A stretch of DNA of 54,445 nucleotides from Bacillota bacterium (GTDB lineage Bacteria; Bacillota; Desulfotomaculia; Desulfotomaculales; Pelotomaculaceae): the NCBI GenBank assembly GCA_029555205.1, contig JAKPTB010000009.1, positions 1-54,445 on the forward strand, read 5' to 3'. A program made the position numbers and the translations under genes. Shown here piece after piece: positions 34,650 to 43,335 of the stretch; positions within the stretch are counted from its first letter, which is position 1; every line of letters starts with the position of its first letter. The notes below the pieces were generated by a model. The model searched no databases. It was not told the origin of the DNA and saw only the letters and a program-made list of their open reading frames with translations.

Positions 34650-34665
34650 TGTTTCACGTGAAACA
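34650..34665. promoter_or_regulatory. parS: parS site 3
   Basis: A perfect TGTTTCACGTGAAACA, 36 bases from site 4, with the same spacing as sites 1 and 2. Confidence 0.95.
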
Positions 34666-34685
34666 TTACCGGTGCTGCACCAAAA

Positions 34686-34701
34686 TGTTTCACGTGAAAC
34701 A
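34686..34701. promoter_or_regulatory. parS: parS site 4, touching the spo0J stop codon
   Basis: A perfect TGTTTCACGTGAAACA that ends directly before the minus-strand TGA of spo0J (34704-34702). The extended palindrome shares a base with the stop codon. Confidence 0.95.
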
Positions 34702-35568
34702 TCATTCTTTATCTCCCAGAAGAAGCCCCAGGATCCTTTGTAATTCTTGCTCACCTTTGAAATGGATCTCCAGTATTCCTTTTCCTCCGGCTCTTTCTTT
34801 AAACTTGACCCTCGTCCCCAAACGGTTTTTTAGTTTTTCTTCCACATCTATTCTATCCCCATCCAGGAATATTTCACGTTTTTTTTGTTTGTCTTTTTTC
34901 TGAGAAAGGGCCCGGGCCATACTTTCCGCCTGGCGCACGTTAAGATTTAAACGCACTATTTTTCCGGCTGCCGCTACCTGCCTTTTTCCATCCTGAATAG
35001 CCAGGAGCGCCCTGGCATGGCCGGCGTTCAACTGCCCCGAGGCAAGCAGATCCTTGACTTCATTGGGAAGCCCCAGGAGTCTGACCATATTTGCCACAAA
35101 GGATCTGCTTTTGCCAACCCTCTCCGAGACTTCCTCCTGGGTCAGCCCGTAATTATCCATTAACTTGTGGTAGGCAAGAGCCTCTTCCAGGGGATTCAAA
35201 TCTTCGCGCTGGACATTTTCAATTAATGAAACAGCGGACGCCTCCAGGTCCCGGCATTCCTTGACCACCGCCGGTATCTTCCGGTAGCCCAGAGTTTTGC
35301 AAGCCCGCCAGCGCCGCTCTCCGGCAATCAACTCATAGCCGCCGGACTGGAGAGGCCTTACCACAATCGGCTGGATGACTCCGTGTTCTTTGATTGAGGC
35401 AGCCAGTTCAGCAAGCTTATCCGGGTCGAACATCTGTCTCGGCTGGTGAGGAGCCAGCGTTATCTCATCAATATCAATTTCTTTTAATTGATCGCTGCCA
35501 CCGCTTTCTTCCGTACCCTGAATCAATGCCTGCAGGCCTTTACCCAACCCCCTGCGCTGCTTACCCAA
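34702..35568 (-). CDS. spo0J: Chromosome-partitioning protein ParB/Spo0J
   Basis: A 288-residue CTP-dependent DNA clamp that loads at parS, spreads, recruits SMC/condensin and stimulates Soj. The N-terminus (MGKQRRGLGKGLQALI) holds the Soj-activating basic segment. The CTP-binding motifs are HGVIQPIVVRP and LIAGERRWRAC, the box ENVQREDLNPLEEA follows, then the HTH (LTQEEVSERVGKSRSFVANM) and a C-terminal dimerisation domain ending LEIHFKGEQELQRILGLLLG. TTG start at 35568, overlapping the soj stop by eight bases. Confidence 0.98.
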   Translation of the reverse strand: MGKQRRGLGKGLQALIQGTEESGGSDQLKEIDIDEITLAPHQPRQMFDPDKLAELAASIKEHGVIQPIVVRPLQSGGYELIAGERRWRACKTLGYRKIPAVVKECRDLEASAVSLIENVQREDLNPLEEALAYHKLMDNYGLTQEEVSERVGKSRSFVANMVRLLGLPNEVKDLLASGQLNAGHARALLAIQDGKRQVAAAGKIVRLNLNVRQAESMARALSQKKDKQKKREIFLDGDRIDVEEKLKNRLGTRVKFKERAGGKGILEIHFKGEQELQRILGLLLGDKE

Positions 35569-36322
35569 CTCCCATCACCTCCTCGGCCAACTCCCGGTAT
35601 GCCTCGGCTCCGCGGGAACGCCTGTCGTAGACCATAACCGGTTTGCCGTGGCTGGGCGCTTCACTAAGCCGCACGTTTCTCGGCACTATGGTTCTGTAGA
35701 CCTTTTCCTTGAAGTATTTTTTTACTTCATCCACCACCTGAATGGCCAGGTTTGTCCTGCCGTCAAACATGGTCAACAGCACACCTTCAAGGCTGAGCTG
35801 CTTATTCAGGCGCTGCTGAACCATCTTAATTGTATTCATCAACTGGCTCAACCCCTCCAGGGCGTAATACTCGCACTGGATGGGGATGATCACGGAATCA
35901 GCCGCTGTCAGGGCATTTATCGTCAACAAACCCAGGGAAGGCGGACAGTCGATAAAGATATAATCATATTCCTCCCTGATTTCCTTCAGGGCATTTTTTA
36001 AAACACTTTCCCTGCCTGCCATATTAACAAGTTCAACTTCCGCCCCGGCCAGTTCAATGGTTGCCGGAATGAGATCAAGATTTTCCAAAGCGCTGGAAAC
36101 AATTACATCCCTGACATTCAGGCCGTTAATCAAAAGGTCGTATATGCAGCACTGCAGCCCGTTTTTATCAACGCCTACCCCGGTAGTGGCATTCCCCTGG
36201 GGATCAATATCAACCAGCAGAATCTTTTGCCCCATCAGGGAGAGCCACGCGCCCAGATTAACGGCTGTCGTAGTCTTGGCCACACCCCCCTTCTGGTTGG
36301 CTATCGCTATGGTTTTCCCGAT
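35561..36322 (-). CDS. soj: Chromosome-partitioning ATPase ParA/Soj
   Basis: A 253-residue deviant-Walker ATPase that binds DNA as an ATP dimer, works with Spo0J/parS in origin segregation and controls DnaA. Motifs are IAIANQKGGVAKTTTAVNLG (deviant Walker A), LLVDIDPQGNATTGVG and YIFIDCPPSLG. GGGAGG (36338-36333 region) points, with about eight bases spacing, to ATC at 36322, giving a protein equal to the usual MGKTIAIANQKGG start. The nearest standard codon in frame is GTG 36331, which overlaps the ribosome-binding site and would add three residues. Function is certain; the start is not. Confidence 0.97.
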   Translation of the reverse strand: MGKTIAIANQKGGVAKTTTAVNLGAWLSLMGQKILLVDIDPQGNATTGVGVDKNGLQCCIYDLLINGLNVRDVIVSSALENLDLIPATIELAGAEVELVNMAGRESVLKNALKEIREEYDYIFIDCPPSLGLLTINALTAADSVIIPIQCEYYALEGLSQLMNTIKMVQQRLNKQLSLEGVLLTMFDGRTNLAIQVVDEVKKYFKEKVYRTIVPRNVRLSEAPSHGKPVMVYDRRSRGAEAYRELAEEVMGVG

Positions 36323-36504
36323 GATTTTCACCTCCCGGTTCTTTGGGTCTATTTTATAGAACAATATTTCAGTTTTTCCCCGGTAAAAGAATTTTACTTC
36401 CCCAGGTCCTACTATTCAACATTTTCCTGTATAGATCCTTCCTATTGGTAATTTGAACTGTTTAACCAAAAACCCTACCGGAAGTCAAAGACTCTCATAA
36501 AGGG

Positions 36505-36524
36505 AAAACCCCCAAGGGGGTTTT
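36505..36524. terminator. Bidirectional-looking terminator between soj and rsmG
   Basis: AAAACCCCC-AA-GGGGGTTTT on the plus strand, its complement on the minus strand. It lies 43 bases past the rsmG stop and ends the rnpA-to-rsmG transcript before soj. Confidence 0.85.
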
Positions 36525-36567
36525 TCTTCAAGAGAGTTTTCTCCCAGAATCATCTTTGGCACCTTTT

Positions 36568-37287
36568 TCACAGCGGCCTTTTTTGCGGTATGCCGGCACG
36601 CCTCGGGTACTTCCCGGGAGTAGGTCCTGTTTTTCTGATAAGCACAAGTTTTCTCTCATCTTCCGTATAGGGAAGTTTTAATTCTATGATTTTTTCCAGC
36701 CTGCCCCCCAGAAGAAGCAGGGCATTCCCCGCTAGTTTCAGTTCTTCCTCCAGTTTAGGCCCTTTCATAGCCACAAAGTAACCTTCAACTTTAAGAAAGG
36801 GCAGACAGTATTCGGCCAGCACCGCCAGGGAGGCAACAGCCCTGGACACCACCCGGTCCCAGTTTTCCTTGCGGGCCGGATTCTGCCCGAAATCCTCAGC
36901 CCTGGCGTGGATAACCTCTATATCCCTTAATCCCAGAGATGAGATTAAGCTTTCCAGAAAACGTACTTTCTTTTCTACCGATTCAAGCAGCGTCACCTGC
37001 AGACCTGGCCGGTAAATCTTTATTGGTATACCGGGAAAGCCCGCACCCGTTCCGATATCTATTAAACTCATTCCGTCTTCCAGAGAAATAACTTTAAAAC
37101 AGCTCAATGAATCTAAAAAATGCTTTACTGCAACATCCTTTTCTTCCAGAATTGACGTCAGGTTGATCCTCTTGCTTGCCTCACCCAGGAATCTGTAGTA
37201 TTCCTTAAATAGCTCCACCTGTTCCATGGATAATTCAAGACCCATTTTTAGAGCGCCCTGAACAAGGGTATCCTTCAAAATTTTCAT
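36568..37287 (-). CDS. rsmG: 16S rRNA (guanine527-N7) methyltransferase RsmG
   Basis: A 239-residue SAM-dependent methyltransferase (GidB) that makes m7G527 in 16S rRNA; its loss gives low-level streptomycin resistance. The SAM site is LIDIGTGAGFPGIPIKI, and RINLTSILEEKDVAVKHFLDS and WDRVVSRAVASLAVLAEY are family motifs. I start at ATG 37287 behind GGGAAGG; ten further in-frame residues upstream are not conserved. It follows mnmG, as in most bacteria. Confidence 0.97.
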   Translation of the reverse strand: MKILKDTLVQGALKMGLELSMEQVELFKEYYRFLGEASKRINLTSILEEKDVAVKHFLDSLSCFKVISLEDGMSLIDIGTGAGFPGIPIKIYRPGLQVTLLESVEKKVRFLESLISSLGLRDIEVIHARAEDFGQNPARKENWDRVVSRAVASLAVLAEYCLPFLKVEGYFVAMKGPKLEEELKLAGNALLLLGGRLEKIIELKLPYTEDERKLVLIRKTGPTPGKYPRRAGIPQKRPL

Positions 37288-37434
37288 GCCTTCCCGGCGC
37301 CCGGCAAGGTGTCCCACTGCAAGCCTAAAAGGTTTTGTTTTAAGAAGCTCACGCCTTCCCCCCTGACCTATATTCCATTTATTGAAATATTTAGTAAATG
37401 ATTTTATTTAGTACTATTTATTTAATCTATTTTT

Positions 37435-39327
37435 TTAGATCTGTTTCTTATTTTGTCTCCGTCGCTGTTCCAGATATATCAACAAAACGGAAATATCCGC
37501 CGGACTCACCCCGACAATCCGGCTGGCCTGGCCGATGGAGCCGGGCTTAATTAATTCCAATTTTTCCCTGGCTTCTGCCGAGAGGCCCCTGACCTTGCTG
37601 TAATCCAGATCATCTGGAATTCTCTTTTCTTCCAGCCGCTTGAATCGCTCCACCTGGGCTTCCTGCTTTTTGATATAGCCTTCGTACTTAACCTGAATCT
37701 CAACCTGTTCGCACACTTCCTCCGGCAGTGGGGGATGTTCCAGTGGAAGTTGCAGGATCTTTCCATAATTCATTTCCGGGCGCCGGAGCAGCCCGGCCAG
37801 TGATGAACCCTGTTGGGGAATCCCGGCGGTTTGCAATTTTGCTAAAATCCGCTTTATTTCTTCGGTCACAGGCACTACTGTCCGCTCCAGTCTTTCCTTC
37901 TCCGCGGCAATCAGCCTCTTCTTTTGCTCAAAGGACCTGTATCTTTCCGGCGTAACAAGCCCAATCCGGTATCCTTTCTCAGTTAGCCTCAAATCAGCAT
38001 TGTCCTGCCTCAGTAAAAGCCTGAATTCCGCCCTTGAAGTCAGCATCCTGTACGGCTCGTCAATTTCCTTGGTTACCAGATCGTCAATCATAACCCCTAT
38101 ATAAGCATCAGACCGGCTTAGAATAAAGGGTTCCTTGTTTTTAAGATAATGGACGGCGTTGATTCCGGCCACAATACCCTGGGCCGCCGCCTCCTCGTAG
38201 CCGGAAGTACCATTGATCTGCCCCGCCGTAAACAGCCCCGGCACTGACTTTACCTCCAGAGACCATTTTAACTGAGCGGGCACCACGAAATCATATTCAA
38301 TGGCGTACCCCGGCCGCATCATTTCTACTCTCTCCAGGCCCGGCAGGGTCCGGAGCATGGCCAGTTGCACATCTTCCGGCAGGCTGGTGGACATGCCCTG
38401 CACATACATTTCATCAGTATTTTTTCCCTCCGGCTCGATAAAAACCTGGTGAGCCGGCTTGTCCGAAAAACGCACAACCTTTGTTTCGATGGAAGGGCAG
38501 TAGCGCGGCCCCATGCTCTGGATGACACCGGTATAAAGGGGCGCCCGGTGAAGATTGTCCATAATGATCCGGTGGGTCTTTTCGTTGGTATAGGTGAGCC
38601 AGCAGGGTATTTGTTCGCGGCTCCTTACGCCGGACATATAGGAAAAATTATGTACCTTTTGATCACCCGGCTGGATCGCCATGCGGCTAAAATCGATGCT
38701 GCTTTTAGCAACCCTGGCCGGTGTTCCTGTCTTAAAACGCTCCAGCTTAATACCCAAATCCTTAAGGCTCTCGGAAAGGCGAATTGAAGGGAATTGTCCA
38801 TTGGGCGCCCCAGGGTAAGAAAGGTCTCCGATAATGATCCTTCCCTTCAAGTAAGTCCCTGTGGTCAAGATTACGGCGCCGGCCTCAAATCTTGCGCCGG
38901 TGCTGGTCACCACACCATAAACTTTCCCGTTTTTTACTAAAATTCTTTCCACAAGGGCCTGTTTTAAATCCAGTCCCTGCTGTTTTTCCAGCGTCTGCTT
39001 CATCCTGTTCTGGTAGCTCATCTTATCAGACTGGGCACGTAAGGCGTGAACGGCAGGTCCCTTGCCGGTATTCAGAAGCCGCATCTGAATGGAGGTATAA
39101 TCCGTATTCAAGCCCATTTCTCCCCCCAGAGCGTCCACTTCCCTGACCAGTTGAGATTTTGCCGGTCCACCCACAGCCGGGTTGCAGGGCATCAGAGCCA
39201 CATAGTCCAGGTTCAAGGTCAGGATCAGGGTGCGGCAGCCCAGCCTGGCTGCTGCCAGACCCGCCTCACATCCGGCGTGCCCCGCTCCTACAACAATGAT
39301 ATCGTATTTTCCAGCGTCATATTCCAA
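37435..39327 (-). CDS. mnmG: tRNA uridine-5-carboxymethylaminomethyl synthesis enzyme MnmG (GidA)
   Basis: A 630-residue FAD enzyme that, with MnmE, installs (carboxymethyl)aminomethyl groups at U34 of certain tRNAs. The FAD motif is [20 protein letters not shown], with [20 protein letters not shown], the [12 protein letters not shown] region and the C-terminal [19 protein letters not shown] 39327 follows GAGGTGG and gives the family length; the reading frame is open further upstream, over the mnmE end, but not conserved. It lies ten bases past mnmE. Confidence 0.98.
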   Translation of the reverse strand: MEYDAGKYDIIVVGAGHAGCEAGLAAARLGCRTLILTLNLDYVALMPCNPAVGGPAKSQLVREVDALGGEMGLNTDYTSIQMRLLNTGKGPAVHALRAQSDKMSYQNRMKQTLEKQQGLDLKQALVERILVKNGKVYGVVTSTGARFEAGAVILTTGTYLKGRIIIGDLSYPGAPNGQFPSIRLSESLKDLGIKLERFKTGTPARVAKSSIDFSRMAIQPGDQKVHNFSYMSGVRSREQIPCWLTYTNEKTHRIIMDNLHRAPLYTGVIQSMGPRYCPSIETKVVRFSDKPAHQVFIEPEGKNTDEMYVQGMSTSLPEDVQLAMLRTLPGLERVEMMRPGYAIEYDFVVPAQLKWSLEVKSVPGLFTAGQINGTSGYEEAAAQGIVAGINAVHYLKNKEPFILSRSDAYIGVMIDDLVTKEIDEPYRMLTSRAEFRLLLRQDNADLRLTEKGYRIGLVTPERYRSFEQKKRLIAAEKERLERTVVPVTEEIKRILAKLQTAGIPQQGSSLAGLLRRPEMNYGKILQLPLEHPPLPEEVCEQVEIQVKYEGYIKKQEAQVERFKRLEEKRIPDDLDYSKVRGLSAEAREKLELIKPGSIGQASRIVGVSPADISVLLIYLEQRRRQNKKQI

Positions 39328-39337
39328 ACCGGCCACC

Positions 39338-40723
39338 TCACTTCCCAATGCAGAAATCTTCAAAGATTCTGTCCAGGAGGTCCTCCGTCGCTGTTGACCC
39401 GGTAATCTCGCCAAGGGCTTCCCAGGCTTCCCGCAGATCAATTGCTACAATGTCCACCGGCAAGGCCTGCCGGGCCCCCGCAATAGCTTCTTGCAGGTGG
39501 CGGGCGCTCCTTTCCAGGACTTCCTTGTGACGTATATTGGCTACAAGCACGGTATCTGACCCGCTAACCCGGCCTCCCGTAACCATCTCAAAAATCTCTT
39601 TTTCCAAACGGTCAATACCAGTGCCTTTCAGTGCTGAAATCCACAAAACCGGCCTTTCCCGGACCAACTCCCGGACATCGCTTTCCTTGATGCGGATTTT
39701 CGCTTCGTCCACATCCACCTTATTGATCAGGATCAACGCTTTCTTTTCCTTGATCAATTCCAAAATGGCCCGGTCTTCATTATTTAAGCCCCGGACCGCG
39801 TCAAGTACCACCAGCACCAGATCAGCCTTATTGATGGTTTCCCTGGTCTTTTCCACACCTATCTTTTCAACAAAGTCACTGGTTTCCCGCAGCCCGGCAG
39901 TATCAATAATTCTTAAAGGAATTCCCTGGATATTAATAATCTCTTCGATTAAATCCCTGGTTGTGCCAGGAATATCGGTTACTATAGCCCTGTTTTCCCG
40001 GAGCAGGGCATTCAACAGTGATGATTTTCCAACATTTGTATTGCCGATAATGATCGTGCTGATCCCTTCCCGGTAAACTCTTCCTGTATCGGCGCTGCTG
40101 ATCATCTCTGCAAGTTCCTTTAAAACCTCTTCTCCTTCCTGGATAATTGCCTCACCGGCAGTTTGTTCCAGGTCTTCCTCCGGGAAATCTATATTTGCTT
40201 CCACCCGGGCCAGCAGACCCAGGAGTTTATTCTGTATTTCAGTAATTTTTTTGGAAAGATTACCCTTTAATTGAGAAACAGCTAAACTAAGGCTCCTGTC
40301 TGTTTTCGATCGAATTATGTCGATAATGGATTCTGCCTGGGCCAGATCCAGCCTTCCGTTTAAAAAAGCGCGCTTGCTGAATTCACCTGGTTGAGCCAGA
40401 CGGGCTCCCCGGGCCAGAACCTGTTCAAGCACCTTGCGCAGTGGCACAATCCCGCCGTGACAGTGAATTTCCACAATATCTTCCCTGGTATAGGTATGAG
40501 GCCCTTTCATATAGCATAAAAGAACCTCGTCCAAATCCAATCCCTTTTCATCTACAATGTGGCCGTAGATAAGCCTGCGGTTCTCATTTAAAAAATTTAT
40601 TTTTGAACCGGCTCTAAATATCTTCCCCGCAATATCTGCGGCGCCGGTCCCGCTGATGCGTACAATTCCGATTCCACCCTCCCCCAGAGGAGTGGAAATC
40701 GCGGCAATGGTATCCTCAATCAA
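39338..40723 (-). CDS. mnmE: tRNA modification GTPase MnmE (TrmE)
   Basis: A 461-residue GTPase partner of MnmG. The N-terminal folate-binding domain ([20 protein letters not shown]), the helical domain, and the G domain with [34 protein letters not shown] and NKVD are all present. It ends in CIGK, with the catalytic cysteine of the family. TTG 40723 lies seven bases after GGAAGGTG and gives the usual [11 protein letters not shown]-like start; GTG 40732 is an alternative. Confidence 0.98.
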   Translation of the reverse strand: MIEDTIAAISTPLGEGGIGIVRISGTGAADIAGKIFRAGSKINFLNENRRLIYGHIVDEKGLDLDEVLLCYMKGPHTYTREDIVEIHCHGGIVPLRKVLEQVLARGARLAQPGEFSKRAFLNGRLDLAQAESIIDIIRSKTDRSLSLAVSQLKGNLSKKITEIQNKLLGLLARVEANIDFPEEDLEQTAGEAIIQEGEEVLKELAEMISSADTGRVYREGISTIIIGNTNVGKSSLLNALLRENRAIVTDIPGTTRDLIEEIINIQGIPLRIIDTAGLRETSDFVEKIGVEKTRETINKADLVLVVLDAVRGLNNEDRAILELIKEKKALILINKVDVDEAKIRIKESDVRELVRERPVLWISALKGTGIDRLEKEIFEMVTGGRVSGSDTVLVANIRHKEVLERSARHLQEAIAGARQALPVDIVAIDLREAWEALGEITGSTATEDLLDRIFEDFCIGK

Positions 40724-40789
40724 CGCTGGCACCTTCCGGTATTTATTTTTAAACCCAGCGGGCCGTCATTTGCGCGCTGGGTTTAAATA

Positions 40790-41410
40790 TTATTTTTTCG
40801 GTGATATTATAATCTTCCGGCAGGGTTCCTCTCCCTCACTAAATGTATGGATGTCGTCACGCCCCTGTAAAACCGTGTGGATAATGCGCCTTTCCTGGGA
40901 ACTCATCGGTTCCAGGACCACGTTCCGCCCTCTCTGCTTGGCCTTATCTGCCAGCTTCAAGGCCAGTTTTTGCAGTGTCTCTTCCCGTCTCTTACGATAT
41001 CCTTCAACATCTATAATGATTTTTCTACGGGTTTCCGTATTTTTATTCACTGCAAGATTCACCAGGTACTGAAGCGCATCCAGCGTTTCGCCCCTTCTGC
41101 CTATAAGAATACCCAGTTCATTTCCCTCCAGGTTAATGATCATTTCATGATCCTTTTCTTTTATATTCATACCAACCTGGAGCTGCATAGATTTAAAAAT
41201 ACTCTTTAACAAGTTCCCCGCTTTTTGAGCCGGTCCGTCCTTTAAGGCAACTTCTACCCGGGCCTGCTTTCCTCCCAAAAAGCCTAAAAAACCCCTGGTG
41301 GGTTCATTGATGATCCTGATCTCCACCTCTTCCCGGGAAACCCCAAGGTCTTTAAGCGCCAGTTCAACAGCTTCATCTACAGTTTTCCCGGTCTTCTCAA
41401 TAACCTTCAA
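40790..41410 (-). CDS. jag: RNA-binding protein Jag (KhpB/EloR)
   Basis: A 206-residue cytoplasmic RNA-binding protein linked to cell elongation and sporulation in Firmicutes. The Jag-N domain (VIEKTGKTVDEAVELALKDL, RGFLGFLGGKQARVEV), the KH domain (LGILIGRRGETLDALQYLVN) and the R3H domain (MSSQERRIIHTVLQGRDDI) come in order. TTG 41410 overlaps the yidC stop as TTGA, so the two are coupled; the frame upstream is open but not conserved. Confidence 0.96.
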   Translation of the reverse strand: MKVIEKTGKTVDEAVELALKDLGVSREEVEIRIINEPTRGFLGFLGGKQARVEVALKDGPAQKAGNLLKSIFKSMQLQVGMNIKEKDHEMIINLEGNELGILIGRRGETLDALQYLVNLAVNKNTETRRKIIIDVEGYRKRREETLQKLALKLADKAKQRGRNVVLEPMSSQERRIIHTVLQGRDDIHTFSEGEEPCRKIIISPKK

Positions 41411-42075
41411 CTTTTCCCAGCCTCCCCTTTCACAACCACGGCCTGCTTGTTGATATAATATTGCTGGGCCCATCCTACCACGTTAAACACAACCCAGTAC
41501 AGAGAAAGGCCTGCCGGGAATGTACTGGAGATCCAGGCAATAAAGACGGGCATGGTATACAACATCATTTTCTGCGTCGGATCCGTTGCCGAAGTTGTCA
41601 TTTTTGACTGAAAATAGGTTGTGACTCCGGCCAAAATTGGAAGTATATAGTACGGATCCTTGTCACTGAGGTTCTGAACCCAAATAAAGCTGGCATGATC
41701 GGCGTTAACATAAGGAAAAGAAAAAAGAGACCTGTAAAGAGCAATCAGGATGGGCATCTGCACCAGTAACGGCAGGCACCCGGCAGCAGGGTTGACATTG
41801 TGTTCCTTGTATAATTCCATCATTTTCTGCTGCATCATCTTGGGATCTTTATCTTTGTACTTTTGTTGAATCTCCTTTATCTTCGGTTGGATTTGCTGCA
41901 TGGCCAGCATGGATTTCATCTGCTTGTGGGATAAGGGATAGAGAGCTATTTTAACGATAATCGTCAACAGAATTATAGCAATACCGTAATTTGGTATCCC
42001 AACTGTTTCAGTAACATAATACAGCCAGTTTAGAAGCCAGGTCATACCATCTACAATGGCATTAAAAATCTCCAA
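41407..42075 (-). CDS. yidC: Membrane protein insertase YidC (SpoIIIJ/OxaA)
   Basis: A 222-residue polytopic insertase. It shows the Firmicute-type core: YGIAIILLTIIVKIALYPLS, the cytoplasmic hairpin with QPKIKEIQQKYKDKDPKMMQ, then AGCLPLLVQMPILIALYRSL, and the final two helices. The N-terminal lipobox present in B. subtilis SpoIIIJ is not seen, so it may lack lipidation. It has the conserved hydrophilic-groove arginine-free stretch replaced by Lys in IIVKIALYP. TTG start behind GAGGAGG. Confidence 0.96.
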   Translation of the reverse strand: MEIFNAIVDGMTWLLNWLYYVTETVGIPNYGIAIILLTIIVKIALYPLSHKQMKSMLAMQQIQPKIKEIQQKYKDKDPKMMQQKMMELYKEHNVNPAAGCLPLLVQMPILIALYRSLFSFPYVNADHASFIWVQNLSDKDPYYILPILAGVTTYFQSKMTTSATDPTQKMMLYTMPVFIAWISSTFPAGLSLYWVVFNVVGWAQQYYINKQAVVVKGEAGKS

Positions 42076-42131
42076 ACTACTATCCGCCTCCTCGTCCGGC
42101 CTATGCAGGCCCAGCGGCTATTTTCTTCATT

Positions 42132-42347
42132 CTAAACAGGATCGTAACCACCCGGGTGAAAAGGGTGACATTTTAGTACCCTTTTTACGGCCAACCAGAA
42201 ACCCTTCCAGGCGCCGTATTTTTCCACTGCCTGTACCGCATAGTGAGAACATGTAGGATAAAACCGGCAGGTTGGTTTTTTTAGTGGTGAAATTACCTGC
42301 TGATAAAACCGAATTAATAGAATTAAAACTATTTTCAAAGGGAACAT
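42132..42347 (-). CDS. yidD: Membrane protein insertion efficiency factor YidD
   Basis: A 71-residue protein with the YidD signature: [52 protein letters not shown]. It helps YidC-dependent insertion. The start overlaps the rnpA end by 13 bases, as in many bacteria. Confidence 0.97.
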   Translation of the reverse strand: MFPLKIVLILLIRFYQQVISPLKKPTCRFYPTCSHYAVQAVEKYGAWKGFWLAVKRVLKCHPFHPGGYDPV

Positions 42348-42682
42348 CCCCCGCCAAGCTTTAATCTTCTTAGAAGCTTCAATAAACTTGCTTCAACTTC
42401 CTTATAGCCCGACCCAACTATCTCCCTTCTGGCAAGCAATACATAATCATAACCTGTGGGAAAAAGCCCGCAATTTAAACGGCATGTCTCCCTGAACAGG
42501 CGTCTAATCCTATTTCTCGTAACGGCATTACCCACTTTTTTACTAACAGTAAAACCGAATCTGCTTTTTTCTGTGTTATTGGGAAAAAAATACAGAACAA
42601 TAAAGCGATCTGCTACCGTTTTTCCGTGGCTGTAAACTCTCCGGTAATCACTGTTTTTCTTTAAAATATTAAGGCTAGCCAT
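42335..42682 (-). CDS. rnpA: Ribonuclease P protein component
   Basis: A 115-residue basic protein that supports RNase P RNA in 5' processing of tRNA. The motifs [20 protein letters not shown] and the [14 protein letters not shown] start are diagnostic. Start ATG behind GAGGAATC. Between rpmH and yidD as usual. Confidence 0.98.
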   Translation of the reverse strand: MASLNILKKNSDYRRVYSHGKTVADRFIVLYFFPNNTEKSRFGFTVSKKVGNAVTRNRIRRLFRETCRLNCGLFPTGYDYVLLARREIVGSGYKEVEASLLKLLRRLKLGGGCSL

Positions 42683-42774
42683 TGATTCCTCAATTTTCTA
42701 TTATTACCGTTACGTAACATAACCATACTTCTACAACGTTATACAGCTAGAAAGGCCACTGTGATTTAGCGGCC

Positions 42775-42909
42775 TCACGCTGTTAACCTTTTTCTTCCCT
42801 TTATTCTTCTTCTTTTTATTACTTTTTGCCCGGAGCGTGTTGCCATTCTGGACAGGAAACCATGAATCTTCTTATGTTTACGTGTCTTTGGTTGAAAGGT
42901 ACGCTTCAA
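42775..42909 (-). CDS. rpmH: 50S ribosomal protein L34
   Basis: A 44-residue L34 beginning [18 protein letters not shown] and ending [11 protein letters not shown], which is the family length. TTG 42909 lies nine bases after AGGAGG; the in-frame ATG six bases further up is only three bases from it and is not likely to be used. First gene of the rpmH-rnpA-yidD-yidC-jag-mnmE-mnmG-rsmG run. A short AGGCC/GGCCT hairpin overlaps its stop. Confidence 0.96.
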   Translation of the reverse strand: MKRTFQPKTRKHKKIHGFLSRMATRSGQKVIKRRRIKGRKRLTA

Positions 42910-43045
42910 ATACATCCACCTCCTTTGAGTTCTTTTTTAAGGATCTACCGGAAAATTTGATAATAAAAAAATAAAAAGCATTTAAATTTTTTATTATTCA
43001 ATAAATTAAAATTATTAACACTAATTTATTACTAAAACCTTCTCC

Positions 43046-43074
43046 TTGACACACACTACCAATTATATAATAAT
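43046..43074 (+). promoter_or_regulatory. Likely dnaA promoter
   Basis: TTGACA (43046-43051) is followed by a TATAAT-like AT-rich stretch; with 16-17 bases spacing the -10 would be TAATAA or AATAAT (43068-43074). It overlaps the opposite rpmH promoter. Confidence 0.6.
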
Positions 43075-43090
43075 CGCTTTTTAACGTCAA
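43062..43090 (-). promoter_or_regulatory. Promoter of the rpmH operon
   Basis: On the minus strand TTGACG (43090-43085), 17 bases, and TATAAT (43067-43062). A strong sigma-A promoter suited to a ribosomal-protein operon. Confidence 0.88.
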
Positions 43091-43335
43091 GGAGCAGGAG
43101 TTTTACTGATCGAGCCGGCTGTAGCCGGTCAAAATGCCTGTTGATAACTTGTATATAATTTGATATGATCTTAGCGCTGGTAAATCAACGAAATACTGGT
43201 TTTTACACAACCTGTGGATAACTATGTGGATATTTTTGTTGATTCTTCAACCTTTGCAACAATCCCGCAAGATGCTCTTTTAATTTTCCGGAGTAAGCAT
43301 AAAGCTTGAGATTTAATTTATTTGGAGGGTCTGTT

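Larger units (their letters stand above)
34613..34890. repeat. Direct repeat copy 2: parS pair plus 3' end of intact spo0J
   Basis: This is the second copy of the 280-base segment described at 33149-33427. It contains two parS sites and the last part of the functional spo0J gene. Copy-to-copy offset is about 1465 bases. Confidence 0.92.
42955..43335. other. oriC: Chromosome replication origin (oriC), rpmH-dnaA intergenic region
   Basis: The gap between rpmH and dnaA has a very AT-rich block (about 42955-43045) and DnaA-box-like sequences: TGTTGATAA at 43139, TGTGGATAA (perfect) at 43213, and TGTGGATAT at 43225. The dnaA-dnaN gap (44689-44909) has only weaker matches such as TTTTTCACA at about 44811. 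A change of main gene direction on either side supports the origin position. The exact unwinding site cannot be set from sequence alone. Confidence 0.8.
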
